Shown here in pieces: positions 1 through 11,142 of a stretch of DNA of 64,000 nt. Source of the DNA: Stenogyne calaminthoides (Eukaryota > Streptophyta > Magnoliopsida > Lamiales > Lamiaceae). Both the position numbers and the translations under genes were made by a program. The DNA lies in the NCBI GenBank assembly GCA_037126765.1, contig JBBCBC010000026.1:5858037-5922036 (forward strand), in the 5' to 3' direction. The notes below the pieces were generated by a model. That model searched no databases and was not told the origin of the DNA. It saw only the letters and a list, made by a program, of their open reading frames with translations. Within the stretch, counting starts at the first letter, position 1; every line of letters starts with the position of its first letter.

Positions 1-72
1 TTAGATCCCGATACAAGGATCCTTATTTTGCAACATGGTCAAGACATGAGAGAGCACCCTCTAAATAATCAG

Positions 73-1231
73 GTTCCTGCTCACATATATTTAAAATATA
101 TTCATTTGTAGAATATTGATATAATTTAAACATTTTATTATTAAATTAAGGAGTGTTATCAAGTTGGGGCTTGAAGACTAGTAATATTATCAATTGGGGG
201 CTTGGAAGATTTTTCCTATCGATTCAAGACCTGAAAAATCGGAAACTATCAACTGGGGATTTGACAGATAGAGCTACCAGTTTAGAACTCACATATTCTA
301 AGACCATGTTTGACATCTTATACTTTCTAGTTATCCAACAATTGATATTTTTTATAAATCACAATTCCAAAAAAATAAAAAGATATTAATTTCACCTGAG
401 TGGAAAAAATTAGAAAAGAAAGTAGAAAGGAAAAAAATAATTTAGTTACATTAATAAATAAGGATATTCTCCGTTGTTGACTAATATTTTGTTTCAAAAT
501 GTTTGCCGTTTTAGCATTTTCCACATTTGTCTCTATTATATCCCTCCCTAAAATTTGTCCTTAATTTGGCACTTGTTCCTCTTTCCCCTCTCTCCCCCTC
601 TCTCTCGAGAATTAATTGGTATCCCATATATAGTTGGCCATCTAAAGGGGTAAATCTGTAAAAAAAAATTGTTCCTTAATTCTATAAAAAATATCAAAAT
701 CGGCAAACATTATAAAACGAAGGGAGTAAACTACAAACATGATCTTAATATTTACACTTAAATTGATAGTTTCTACCTTTTAGGCCCCACATTGAAAGTT
801 TCCTATTTTTGAGGTCCTAAATCAATATGAATAATCTTTCAGATCCTAAATTGATAGTGTTAGTAACTTTCAGGCCCTGCCAGACAGTATTCCTAAAACA
901 GATATATTTGAAAAAAATGGGGACCAAATTATCTTCCTAGTCATATCGATAAGAAGGTTAAAGGAAAAAAAAAAGCCCCATTAGCGCCAATCGGATATTT
1001 TAAATAAAAGAAAATAGGAAAAGTTGGTCACATCAGATTTTACCTGATGGTTTACCTCTATAGCTGGTTGCTGGACCAAAATATCTAATTTGTGACTATT
1101 TTCAATTTGTGAATGTTGACAAGATGTGAAACCGGAACAGGAATAACTTACCAGACTAAAAAATCTATTTTTCCTATATTGGATTATAGAGTTTCATGTT
1201 TCCATCGTGCTGATTTACCTAAAATGATCAG
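73..1231 (+). other. Intron with exon-duplicated ends (candidate insertion-derived intron)
   Basis: The exon sequence ATCAGGTTCCTGCTCA occurs at 68-83 and again at 1227-1242, with one mismatch if extended leftward. Between the copies is about 1.16 kb of AT-rich DNA with stops in every frame. Each copy contains AG|GT: using GT at 73 as donor and AG at 1230-1231 as acceptor restores an uninterrupted reading frame (NNQ|VPAQAP). The inserted DNA contains a degenerate MITE (467-726). Whether it is spliced is inferred. Confidence 0.65.
467..726. mobile_element. Degenerate Stowaway-like MITE
   Basis: The right end reads GGGAG followed by TA, and its inverted complement matches the left part (a TTTGTTTCAAAATGTTTGCCG-type stretch near 488-510 against GTTTTATAATGTTTGCCG). 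The left terminus is diverged. Size and TA context suit Stowaway/Tc1-mariner MITEs. It lies inside the intron at 73-1231. Confidence 0.4.
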
Positions 1232-2027
1232 GTTCCTGCTCAGGCACCTGTGCAATCGGGACTTAATCAACCACATGGTTGGTTTCCTGTTGAAGAACTG
1301 AACCGGGTTTCACCACCCATGCAGTTTAATCCAGAGCCTCTTACTATTGATAAGAACTGGCCTAACTTTCTCCAACAGAGGCTTCCGAAGGAGGTATTTG
1401 GTTTCTCTTTTGTTATTTAGATAGTACAGATGTGAAATAGATTTCATGGTTGATTAGTGATAAGGGGTATGTACGAGTGCAGGAACTTCCGCAACAAGAT
1501 CTAAGATTAAACGAGCCATTCCCTGATTTTCATTCTATTTCTGGTAAGTCATGTGTATGAAAAGAAGCTATATTTATCATAGAATCTCCAAGAAATCTAG
1601 ATACTTGCTGGAAAGCTTTGATTTGGGGTTTCTGCATGTGGCAAATGCTTAGAAAATTCTCACATACAATCACAGGAAGTATATTGTTATATATGGATAT
1701 TTTTCTGTTTTGACATGTTTGTCTTCAAATTGTCTTCTTAGTTCTTATGTCTTTAAGCATAATTTCATGTCACCTTCATATTGATTGTTGCCACATCTTT
1801 GTTTACTGGCGCAATTTGATTGAATACCTTTTTCCTGTTTCCTCAAATAGGCTAAAGAGGTTACAGGTAACAAAAGGAACAAAATGAAATAGTTATACAA
1901 CAATATTGGTGTTACAAAAAGTACCATTTTAAAAGATGAGCTATTGCTTTCAATTAATGTATCATGGTTAAGTCTCGTGCTTCCAAGTGTAAAGAACCCT
2001 TGTGTTAAAATTTGGTCAGGTTTATTA

Positions 2028-2330
2028 CTCCCTCCTTTCCAAACAAGCTTCCCATCTTCCCATTTTGGGCGTCCCAACACATGCTTCCTATACCATTTTT
2101 GGAAACCCATTGACCCCACTACATCAAATAATTATCCCTCTATTTCATTTTATTTACATCAATTGCCACCGTTTTTACTCTTATTTATCCTCACTTAACT
2201 TTATTCTCTCTCTTCAATCACATCAATTGTACTACACCTCACATCACTTGTACCACAACACATTTTATATTAATACTCCTTAAATTCCGCGAATTCTTCC
2301 CATGAGAAGCTTGTTTTGGGACGGAGGGAG
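2028..2330. mobile_element. Stowaway MITE (303 bp)
   Basis: Terminal inverted repeats CTCCCTCCTTTCC at the left and GGGACGGAGGGAG at the right, flanked by TA on both sides (2026-2027 and 2331-2332). This is the Stowaway (Tc1/mariner-type) signature. It sits in the 1544-2862 intron of the CPL-like gene. No coding capacity. Confidence 0.88.
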
Positions 2331-5300
2331 TAAAACAGTAGGAACTAGATAGTATGATTATATGAGAAGCTCATGTCCCTGATTTCAACGTACTGCTACA
2401 TCTGTTTATGGCCAAGAGTCTTTTGTTGGAATGCCAAAGTTACTGAACTTCAGATGTCATTAAAGTCCTATCCTTAATTTACTTCTTAAAAATGCACAAA
2501 TATATTACTATGATCCGTATTGAGTAAATGTCCATATTGAGCACCATGAGACCTCTTAACAGTTTCCCCATTGGAATGGAAAGTTGAGAAAGACTTTTGT
2601 AAACAAATCGAATTGTATATGAGATTATTTTTGGAATTTTACATTTAATGATTTAATAAGCTCTGATGTTTCGAGTGCCGCACAGTTTTTTATCTAAAGA
2701 ATATTATTCTATCTTGAAGCATAGAATTTTATATTCTCTATCATATTATTTTTACTTCTATTTCTTTTGGCAACTTTATAGAAATCAAGGTTCAGATTCA
2801 GCTTATTTTATATCAATAAACATAAGTATTGGTTATATGTAACACGTGTTTTGATTTTGAAGGTGGGAATAGTCCCATGCCGTTGTCTTCACCAAACAAG
2901 GATATTGATCTTGAAACTGGACAAATGAATCCATGCAGTCTAACCTCTGTTGAAGCTTTATGGGACATTGCTATAAAGTGTGGAACAAAGGTGAAACTTC
3001 AGTTGATTCCTGTTTTGTATTTTTCATCCAAACTGTCGTTTCCTGAGATGGTTGCATATTTCATAGGTGGATTTCAAGCAAACTCTAGTATCAAGCACAG
3101 AACTGCAGTTCTCTGTAGATGTGAGTGCAGACTCTTCTCTTATTGATATCAATTGAAAACTAAATAATTATGATCCAAGTTCAATAAGATTTTATAAATT
3201 TGTTGTCTTGTGCAGGTTTTGTTCGCTGGGAAGAAAATTGGACAAGGAACGGGTAAAACAAGAAGGGGGCACAGTGCCAGGCTGCTGATGGAGCTCTTTT
3301 TTATTTGGCCGGTAATGTACAAATGCTAACGCCCTGATTGAATTTAAGTTAAATTGGTCTTCTAAATATTAATGGGCGTTGTGCCTCTTCAGTGGTACTC
3401 CTACTTGTTGAATAAAATGAAACTATGGTGAGGGGAGTGACTTTGAAGATGAGGCAATTGAAAGTGACCATGGGATTTTGATGAGGAAAAGAATGATGAT
3501 GACTATGTTGAGCTTAATAATTATGATTCTACCTAATGAAACATGCTTTAGGAATTGTACTCTACTTAGTATAGTTAGTAATTTTGGTATTATATTTTCT
3601 GTACATGTTTTATCATTTTAATTCTTTTTAAAATGGGTTTAGCAATATGCTGAGAAAGTTCATGTTTGCCATCTATGAATGCATTTTATCTTGGATTTAA
3701 AGAATGTTGACGTCTAGAATGTGACTTATAATCTTTATTGTAACATTTTTAAAAAAAAATATTTTATACCTTACTTTAAAAAACAGGCTCCAGGAGCCCT
3801 TGCCACCTTGCTGCGCCTTTCACCTTTAATAGCTATGTGACTATGCCTTTTAAGTTTGAAAGATTATAAACCAAGATTGCTACTTGTGCCAATATTTTTT
3901 TTTCTTGAGTAAGTTAGATGATTGGGCCATTAGATTTGCAGTTATGGTATTTTCTGGTTTGGTGTGGCCACAAACTTGTTATATAGGGAGTAACAATTTT
4001 GTTTTATTTATTCAGGAGGAACGTAATTCGCTCGTTAGCTATAATGAAAGGCATTATGCTTAAGATTACAAAACTATAAGATTTGGAAATTGCATGATAA
4101 CACGTGGTGACACTACCAATTAATAAATTCTTATAGAAAGATAGATTTGGTTACTTCTTACTGTTATTTGGTAAACAAAAAACAGGACTTAGGTTTCCTA
4201 GCATTGTAAGTCACAATTTAAACAAAATCTGGTAAAACTGGGTCAACTTGTCACTTGAATATTAGCTGATTTTAAGTCTTAAAATTGGTGAATTTTGTGG
4301 ATGAGTGCTAATTCACTGTTGAGTCACTATTTTGTATGCAGATAAATTCTTGTCTCAGCCCAAATCTGATTTCAGCTACACACCTAAGGAGGAGTTTGTA
4401 GCATCAAGATCATCAAGGATTGTAGACCCTCAAATTGAAAACTCCAAGAGGTTGATGAGTCCAATATCTGCTCTTAAAGAATTAGTAAGCATCACAAATT
4501 AAATGTCTACACATTAATGCTTTAATTTCATGATTGTGATTGGCATAATTTTTGTTTTCAATTCTTCAGTGCACCACAGTTTTCCTCTAATTGGGGCCAC
4601 AGAAATGAGGTGTGCGCTGAGGTTAGTGTTTGCTCTGGTCTATAACTGCATACAAAAATGACATCTTTTTATTAATGGATGTCTTAAAGTTATTTCTGGG
4701 AAGTTTCTTTCTCACGTGTTCTAGAGATTGCTGATCTGCGTGCTTTGAGTTCTGTTAGATTCTTAGCATCGTTATTATATGTTTTCATGTAGATCTACTT
4801 CTGTTATGTCTTAAACTTCGAAGATTAATTGTGAAATATCTTATTACTTAAGTGTAACTATGTTTAACTGCTTCTGATTTGTAAGTAGAGTTACTAGCTT
4901 GGGGGTTTTAGTTCTAGAAATTAAAGCCTCTTGTTCTTCAGATTCGTGCCTTTTGATTTTTTATTTTTTTTTTTTTGGTTTTGTTGGGAATATCTAGATC
5001 ATTTTTCTTCTGCTTAGATTCTGTTTCTGATATTGGATCCTATGTCTTCCTTTATCCAAAAGAAAAAAAAATGGGAAGATTACTTTTTAGTTAACTGTTC
5101 TCTCCCCTTTTGGCATTTTAGGTTGAAATAAATGGGCAAGTATTGGGCAAGGGAATTGGGCTAACCTTGGATGAAGCCAAATCTAAGGTGCCATTTTTTC
5201 GCAATTGAATTTCATGCCATTTATCTTAAAAGTCGGTCACTTTTAAAAAATGTAAATTATTTAATTTAGGCTGCTGAGAGGGCTCTTGCTGCTGTGAAAT

Positions 5301-5669
5301 CCATGGTTGGTCAGTTTCCTTACAAACGTCAGGGTTCTCCAAGGTGAGTGGTGGCAATGTTATATTTATTCAGCTACCTATGTGTGTGACATTTATTTGG
5401 ATATTTTATATATATATATATATTGGAGCTTTTTAGGTCGAATTTATTTTTAGCTGTATCTATTGAACAGTATTATTTTTTCCCAGTTACATGGTGCACA
5501 AAAGTGTTACTCCCTAGTTTTTACAGAGATGTGATTATGTTTGTAAATTGACCACCCTTGATTTTTAATTGTGATGTTCAGATTTATGCAGCAGGAGGCA
5601 CCAAATAAGAGACTAAAACCAGAAGCTTCTCGAGTTTTATATCGAGTACCATCCACCCGCTACCCTTAA

Positions 5670-6482
5670 ATAAACAGCCTCTCTACATGCGTTTTTTCCC
5701 GTGTATAGCACAGGAATTATACAACTTGGCTCTACCAGTTGACCAAGATATGCTCGATTGGGCTTTGCTACACCGATTCATGGCACTGATCAGATTTACA
5801 ACAAGAGGCATATGCTAACTTGAGTATTTAACTTCTAGGATGAAGTTGCCAAGTTTTGTTTCAATGAACTGTAGATATATCAATTGTGATTAAAAATGTT
5901 GTATGTTTTCTTTAAAATTAAGGATGAGCTAGCTAGCTGCTGTTATTTTTAAGCAAGCTAGTGTGGACTTTACTTTTCGGGTATTTCTCCCAACAATTCT
6001 TTTTCTATTTTAATTCTTCAAGGTGACATGGTTGTTGTATTACTAATGCACATTGTTTTGCATTCTTTAATGTGTTGGATCTAATTATGATTTGTCGAAG
6101 TAGGATGAAGTTTTGTTTGCTTTTTTCATCTGAATTTTTTTCAATGTTGGCTATAGAGGCAAAATTAGTAGTAATAGGCTTGTTGCAATTAAACGCTTCT
6201 CAAGTCCTCAGTTTGTGGTTAGTTTTCTTTATGGAGATTCAGTGTAAAGAAATTGTATCTTTAGTATAAAAAGTTACATGGTTCTAAAATACACTATGAG
6301 TGCATGGTGCATCTGGACGCATCAAGACTTGGCCTTGTTTCTGGTATTGGAATATATGATTTCTGCTTGCTCTCGTACTTTTAGATTAAAAAGCAGGGCC
6401 TACTAGCTAGTTGCGGATGCATTGCTGTAATTTCACTGTAAGTTTATTAATTTAGTCCCACCTCTGAATAATATATTTACAG
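5670..6482. other. 3' flank of CPL-like gene, no gene seen
   Basis: AT-rich sequence after the stop codon, with an AATAAA overlapping the stop region (about 5668) and further T-rich stretches compatible with a 3' UTR. Short open frames here have no recognisable product. Confidence 0.5.
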
Positions 6483-7025
6483 TGATGATCAATGCTCGTG
6501 TAAGAATTACGTCTTAGGAAGAGGAGGCCCAACAAGTGTATAATATTGTGGGTTGGGTTATCCTCTGGGCTGCCAATTTCATCATTGGGAGGAAGATGAG
6601 GCCCAATAAGTGTATAATAAAATGTGGGTAGAGTTTTTGTTGTTACCGGGTTTTGTTATTTACAGCGATGATCTTGAGATAATTGTTTGTGCTTTACTTA
6701 AGTTTCTGATGAGTGGTATGACAACTGCGGATGCAGGAGAAGGTTTCTTTATTAGCAAGTTTGCACTATTCCAAAGTTAGCACAAGATTGCACCCGCTCG
6801 GCTCACAGTCCGACACGATGGAACGGGGCATTCAGTGAATGCGCCCGGTAATGAAATCAATGCTCGGGTAAGAATTACGTCTTAGGAAGAGGAGGCCCAA
6901 CAAGTGTATAATATTGTGGGTTGGGTTATCCCCTGGGCTGCCAATTTCATCATTGGGAGGAAGAGGAGGCCCAATAAGTGTACAATAAAATGTGGGTAGA
7001 GTTTTTGTTGTTAGCGGGTTTTTCT
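6483..7025. repeat. Two-copy direct repeat of about 175 bp
   Basis: Copies at about 6483-6656 and 6851-7025 share long identical words (TAAGAATTACGTCTTAGGAA; GCTGCCAATTTCATCATTGG; GTGGGTAGAGTTTTTGTTGT) with a handful of substitutions. They are separated by about 195 bp of unrelated sequence. No coding frame. Confidence 0.85.
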
Positions 7026-7308
7026 TTATTTTACTTTTCCTTTTACTTTTTTTTTTATATTACTTTGCATTATTTTTTTTTCCTTCATTTTTTAGTTTCT
7101 ATTTCAATCCCAGAAAATGTTTAAAATTTTAAATTAAAAAAAAATGCTACTATTAATTTAAAAAAATTCATACTATATTTTCACATTAAATGCACGAAGA
7201 GTGTACACTATAACAATAAAATGCGCATTATTTTTTTTTTCCTCCATTTTTTTAATTTCTATTTCAATCCCGAATATTTTTAAAATTTTAAATTTATCAA
7301 AAATGTTA

Positions 7309-7573
7309 CTCCCTCCGTCCCAAACTTGTTTTCCTGTATTCCGTTTTGGGTGTCCCATTCTTGTTTTCCTATTTCCTTAAATGGAAATTTCTACTTTATC
7401 ACTTTATCACATAAAATACTAATAAATAACTCTTTTTAACCCCAACTACCCATCACTTTATCATATAAAATACTAATAAACAATTCTTTCTACCCCAATA
7501 CTTTATCACTTTATCATTTTTTCTTAAAACCCGAGCACACAGTAACAGGAAAATAAGTTTGGGACGGACGGAG
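7309..7573. mobile_element. Stowaway MITE (265 bp)
   Basis: Left end CTCCCTCCGTCCC, right end GGGACGGACGGAG, flanked by TA (7307-7308 and 7574-7575). The interior is AT-rich and non-coding. Closer to the Stowaway consensus than the copy at 2028-2330. Confidence 0.9.
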
Positions 7574-8450
7574 TATTATATTAGTTTTAACAAATTCGTA
7601 CTATATATCTTCTCACAACAAATGCATGTACATCTTTAAAAAAATTGTACACTATAACAATAAAAAATGTACACTGACTCAAATAAATGTATACTCGAAT
7701 CTAAAAATGTACAATTGCTCAATACAATATCAGACAAAATGAGGCAGACTGAACAAACTAATAATAGAGACAGAGTACCATGAATGAGTCGCAAAACATC
7801 AGAGTATTTTCCCGTTTTTCTGAAACAAAAAACATACAGTAGAAATATATCAACAAAATACAGAATTTGGGGCTTCCCATTATATCTTCAATCCAAATCA
7901 CAACCACCATACTAGACCCTCCTCCGCACCCGACGAATAGGGTTGACAGAATCTGCTACACCACCACCAGAATGTGGTGATGTTTTTTCTTTTAATGATA
8001 TTGGTACCTGGATTTGCAGGATTGATATTAGGGTTCTGAAGTGTATATTGTGTAAAAGTAGACAATGAACTCCTTCTAGTTTTCTTAAATGCCCCAACCA
8101 TATTAAAATCAAACTGGTTTTGAATAAGAAATTTTCTCGCCTTCCTTATGTTTAAACTTTAGTTGAGAACTTCTGAGGAAGTCTGACTTAATTTTTGTCT
8201 CTGGCTAGAGAAAGATCACATATCTAGTTGTATGATAGGTTCTTCTGTAGTATCTAGTAATTTTCATAAAGGTCTCAGTGTAGATTAGCAGTACTTTAAT
8301 TGTCTTAGTTGAAGGATGATGTATTTGGATTTTAATAATTTTGTTTTAGTTGCCATATTTGTTTAGTATTTTGTGTTATTTATGGGATGTAGTTTTATAG
8401 ATTTTGGGATGTAATTTGCGAATTCGTATGATGTGTAATTTTCGTTTTCT
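7574..8450. other. AT-rich sequence, nothing recognised
   Basis: No exon-like frame, terminal repeat or RNA gene found. Short overlapping minus-strand frames at 7898-8112 have no recognisable motif. Confidence 0.4.
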
Positions 8451-8451
8451 A

Positions 8452-8762
8452 CAGGTGTGTAGATTTTTTTTTTAGGGGTGTGCATAATTTATTAGGGTAT
8501 GCAATTTTTTTTACGAGTCTGCAGATTTTTTGGGGTGTGCAAAATTTTTAAATAAAAGAACAGATGATTAAAAAAGAATTTTGGGGTGTGCAATATATTT
8601 TACGGATGTGCAAATTTTTAGGGATGTGCAGAAATTTATACGGGTGTACGTGCAGAATTTAAAAAATTAATTAAATAAAAGGGCAGTTGGTTAAAAAAAA
8701 TCAGGGTGTGCATAATTTTTTACGGGTGTGCAGAATTTTTTTTTACGAGTTTGTAGAATTTT
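8452..8762. repeat. Degenerate minisatellite, GGGTGTGCA-type unit
   Basis: About ten imperfect copies of a roughly 25-35 bp unit built on GGGTGTGCAGAATTTTTTAC, with variants ending in ACGAGTCTGCAG and GGGATGTGCAG. The same word decays further to the right (to about 9060). Confidence 0.7.
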
Positions 8763-9380
8763 TTTTTTATAAATATGCTTTTAATTGCAAAACTTTTGGA
8801 AATAAAAAATGCAATTTTAAAATCTAAAATTAATTAGATAATCAAAAAAATTGCACACAATTAGATAAAAAAAATTTGCACACAATTAATTAGATAACAA
8901 AGGACTGACAATAAAAATTCAGTAAATTCAATTTTTAAGACTAATTTATTTTTGGATTTTTTTTAAAATACAAAATTATTAAAAATATAGGGTGCATAAA
9001 AGTGTTAGATTTTAAATGTGCACATGGGCCCCATTTTTTTGCACACATTATATACATAAGGACAATAAAGACATTTTGCCCCAACTTTAGCACCTTAGAG
9101 TAAGTTTAAAAAGGTGGTGGACCTTAAAGTAAGAACCCTTTGAAAATAGCACCTCGTAGTAACTACCCCTAATGAGAATAGAGGTTGGGTGGGTGATTGT
9201 TTATTATTATTAATATTAAATGTAATTATAAAACTAAATGAAGGGTAACATTGGTAGTTTGAGTGAAATTGAACAATGAATTGTGTTGATTGTAATGATC
9301 CTTTAAAGCATGTAGGTGAATGTAATTATCCTTACAAAAAATTGCCTCAATAAAAAAAAGAAAGAGGGGGAGGTATCGGA

Positions 9381-9475
9381 ATCTGAATTAGATCCCGATA
9401 CAAGGAGGAGAATCCTTAATTTGCTCAGATATATTTTAAAGCTATATTAATTAATTTGTAGAATTTTGAAAGACT
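9381..9475 (+). pseudogene. Second fragment of the CPL-like exon
   Basis: Reads ESELDPDTRRRILNL in one frame, then runs into sequence resembling the start of the intron at 73-1231 (TATATTTTAAA, ATTTGTAGAAT). Compared with positions 1-130 it lacks about 50 bp of exon but keeps two extra arginine codons (RRR rather than R). The two are diverged paralogous pieces, not an assembly repeat. Confidence 0.65.
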
Positions 9476-9889
9476 TGATTGTAGATAAAATCATAACATT
9501 TTCGTAAATTTTAATCTAATCTAAAATTTTGAATCTTGATAAATAAAATTTTAATCTTATAAATTCTTTTTTTGCCATTTGAACCCACGGGCAGATGCAG
9601 CTCTAATCTAGAACATTGACAATGTCATATAACTATATTTACATTTCTCTTTGTATTTAAAGACAAACTTTTTAGGCAAATATCTCTCTAATCTCAATAA
9701 CTCTAACTTTAAATTCAATCTCAATCATACATCTATATTTTTTAATCTCTATCCTACATTACATGAGCTACCATATATTTTATAATAAGATACATGTTAA
9801 TAATAAAATTCGATAAGATATGCTAATAATCAAATCCTATATATAATTTATTTCAAAATTCACTACTACACAATTAAACTTGCACAGCT

Positions 9890-10110
9890 GCACTTGGACA
9901 GCCCTTTTTTCAAACAACTCTCCAAGCTACAACTTGGAGAGCGGTTTTAATTAAAAAAAAAAAAAAAAGACAGCGGTTCAAAACCGCTGTCCAAGTACAA
10001 CACTTAGAAAGCGGTTTAGAACCGCTGTGCAATATTTTAGACAGCGGTTTTGAACCGCTGTCCAAAAAAAGATATAGTTTGACACAGCGTTTCGAACCGC
10101 TGTCCAAGAG
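9890..10110. repeat. CACTA left subterminal repeats
   Basis: Repeated short inverted units (GGAGAGCGGTT, GACAGCGGTT, AACCGCTGTCCAAG), each close to palindromic. The matching array at the right end is about 14880-15045. Presumed transposase or accessory-protein binding sites by family analogy. Confidence 0.8.
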
Positions 10111-10439
10111 GTCGGATAATTAATATATATACACCCAAATCGCGAACCAAAGGAAATTTTTCCCAAATCGTGAATTAAACCAGCTGATATCGAAGCCCGA
10201 CCTCCTTCCTCTACCCTAAATCGAACTCCGCCGCGCGTTCTCCCCTTCCACCGCCTCCGTCGCCTTCCCATTAGCTCCAAATCGCGAACCAGAAGCCCTA
10301 GCCTCCTCCTCCCTCTCCCCCAAATCGAACCATCCATCATGGCGTCCTCCCCCTGACCCTATACCGTCGCCTTGTTGCCAAGCTCCCCTACCGCTTCCGC
10401 CGCCGCCGCCTAGCTTTCTCCTTCCATAGATAATTTTTC

Positions 10440-10444
10440 TTTTC

Positions 10445-10490
<46 letters not shown>

Positions 10491-10870
10491 TGTTAGTATA
10501 TATATACATATTGAATTAATATTGTGTATATGTATATATATGTTAGTATGTATATATATATTAGGATTAAATGTTTATATAATTGTGTTTGGTTTGATTA
10601 ATTAGCTAATTTGTTAGGATTAATTGTTGTTAGATGAACAATTGATGCTTGGTTTATATATTGTTAATTGTTTATATATATATATATATTGTGTGGCTTA
10701 GTTTAATTGTTGTTAGTGGCTTTGTTTAATTGTATGTATGGTGTATGTATATTGGTGTATATATGTATATCATGTATATTGGTGTATATATGTATATTGG
10801 TGTACATATATCATGTTGTATGTATTGGTGTATGTATATTGTTGTATATATATATATTGGTGTTTGATGC
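10440..10870. repeat. (TA)n and TATATGTATATTGGTG minisatellite
   Basis: A (TA)n run at about 10446-10500 (with a second short run near 10675-10690) is followed by tandem imperfect units of GTATATTGGTGTATATAT (about 10737-10865). They lie between the GC-rich leader-like block (10130-10430) and the TNP gene of the CACTA element. Confidence 0.75.
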
Positions 10871-11142
10871 ACTCAAGGTGTTTGATAATATGCTTGTGTG
10901 AGGATTTAAACATAAATTAGTGTTAATTTATTAGGATTAATGTTGTTAGTGTTAGAGATGAACAACTTGTTAGAGATGAATACATATTGTGTGGCTTGGC
11001 TTGATTTTTTATGCTAATTTAGATATGAACAATTGATGCACTCAAGGTGTTTGATAATATGCTTGTGTGAGGATTTAAGCATAGTTTTGAATATTGTTTG
11101 TTTTTTGTTTATTAAATGTTGTTTCTTCTGCTTTACAGGATC

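Larger units (their letters stand above)
1..5669 (+). pseudogene. CPL1/CPL2-like CTD phosphatase, 3' part, frame broken
   Basis: C-terminal part of a plant RNA polymerase II CTD phosphatase-like protein of the CPL1/CPL2 group, nuclear regulators with double-stranded-RNA-binding motifs after the phosphatase domain. The phosphatase lies upstream of the window. Exons I can place: 1-72, 1232-1393, 1483-1543, 2863-2990, 3067-3120, 3217-3311, 4342-4484, 4570-4621, 5122-5187, 5270-5343, 5582-5669 (TAA 5667-5669), all with GT-AG introns. Exons 2863-3311 spell a first dsRNA-binding motif (VDFKQTLVSSTELQFSVD, then VLFAGKKIGQGTGKTRR). Exons 5122-5343 spell a second (GQVLGKGIGLTLDEAKSKAA). The last exon gives NKRLKPEASRVLYRVPSTRYP. 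Two defects: about one base is missing near 3265-3269, so continuing the dsRBM requires a frame change, and exon 4570-4621 is 52 nt with flanking phases that demand a multiple of three. Identity is from remembered family features; loss of function is inferred. Confidence 0.8.

Noticed and set aside
6072..6269. 65-codon frame downstream of the CPL-like gene
   Set aside because: AT-rich, no motif, no splice or promoter support.
8452..8762. CRISPR-like array
   Set aside because: Unit is degenerate, spacers are not unique or of constant length, and the genome is eukaryotic; it is a minisatellite.
9978..10340. Minus-strand 120-codon frame rich in Arg/Gly
   Set aside because: Falls in the GC-rich leader and subterminal repeats of the CACTA element; antisense shadow.
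10446..10500. (TA)n run as a replication origin or regulatory element
   Set aside because: Simple dinucleotide repeats like this are common in plant DNA and nothing else supports a function.
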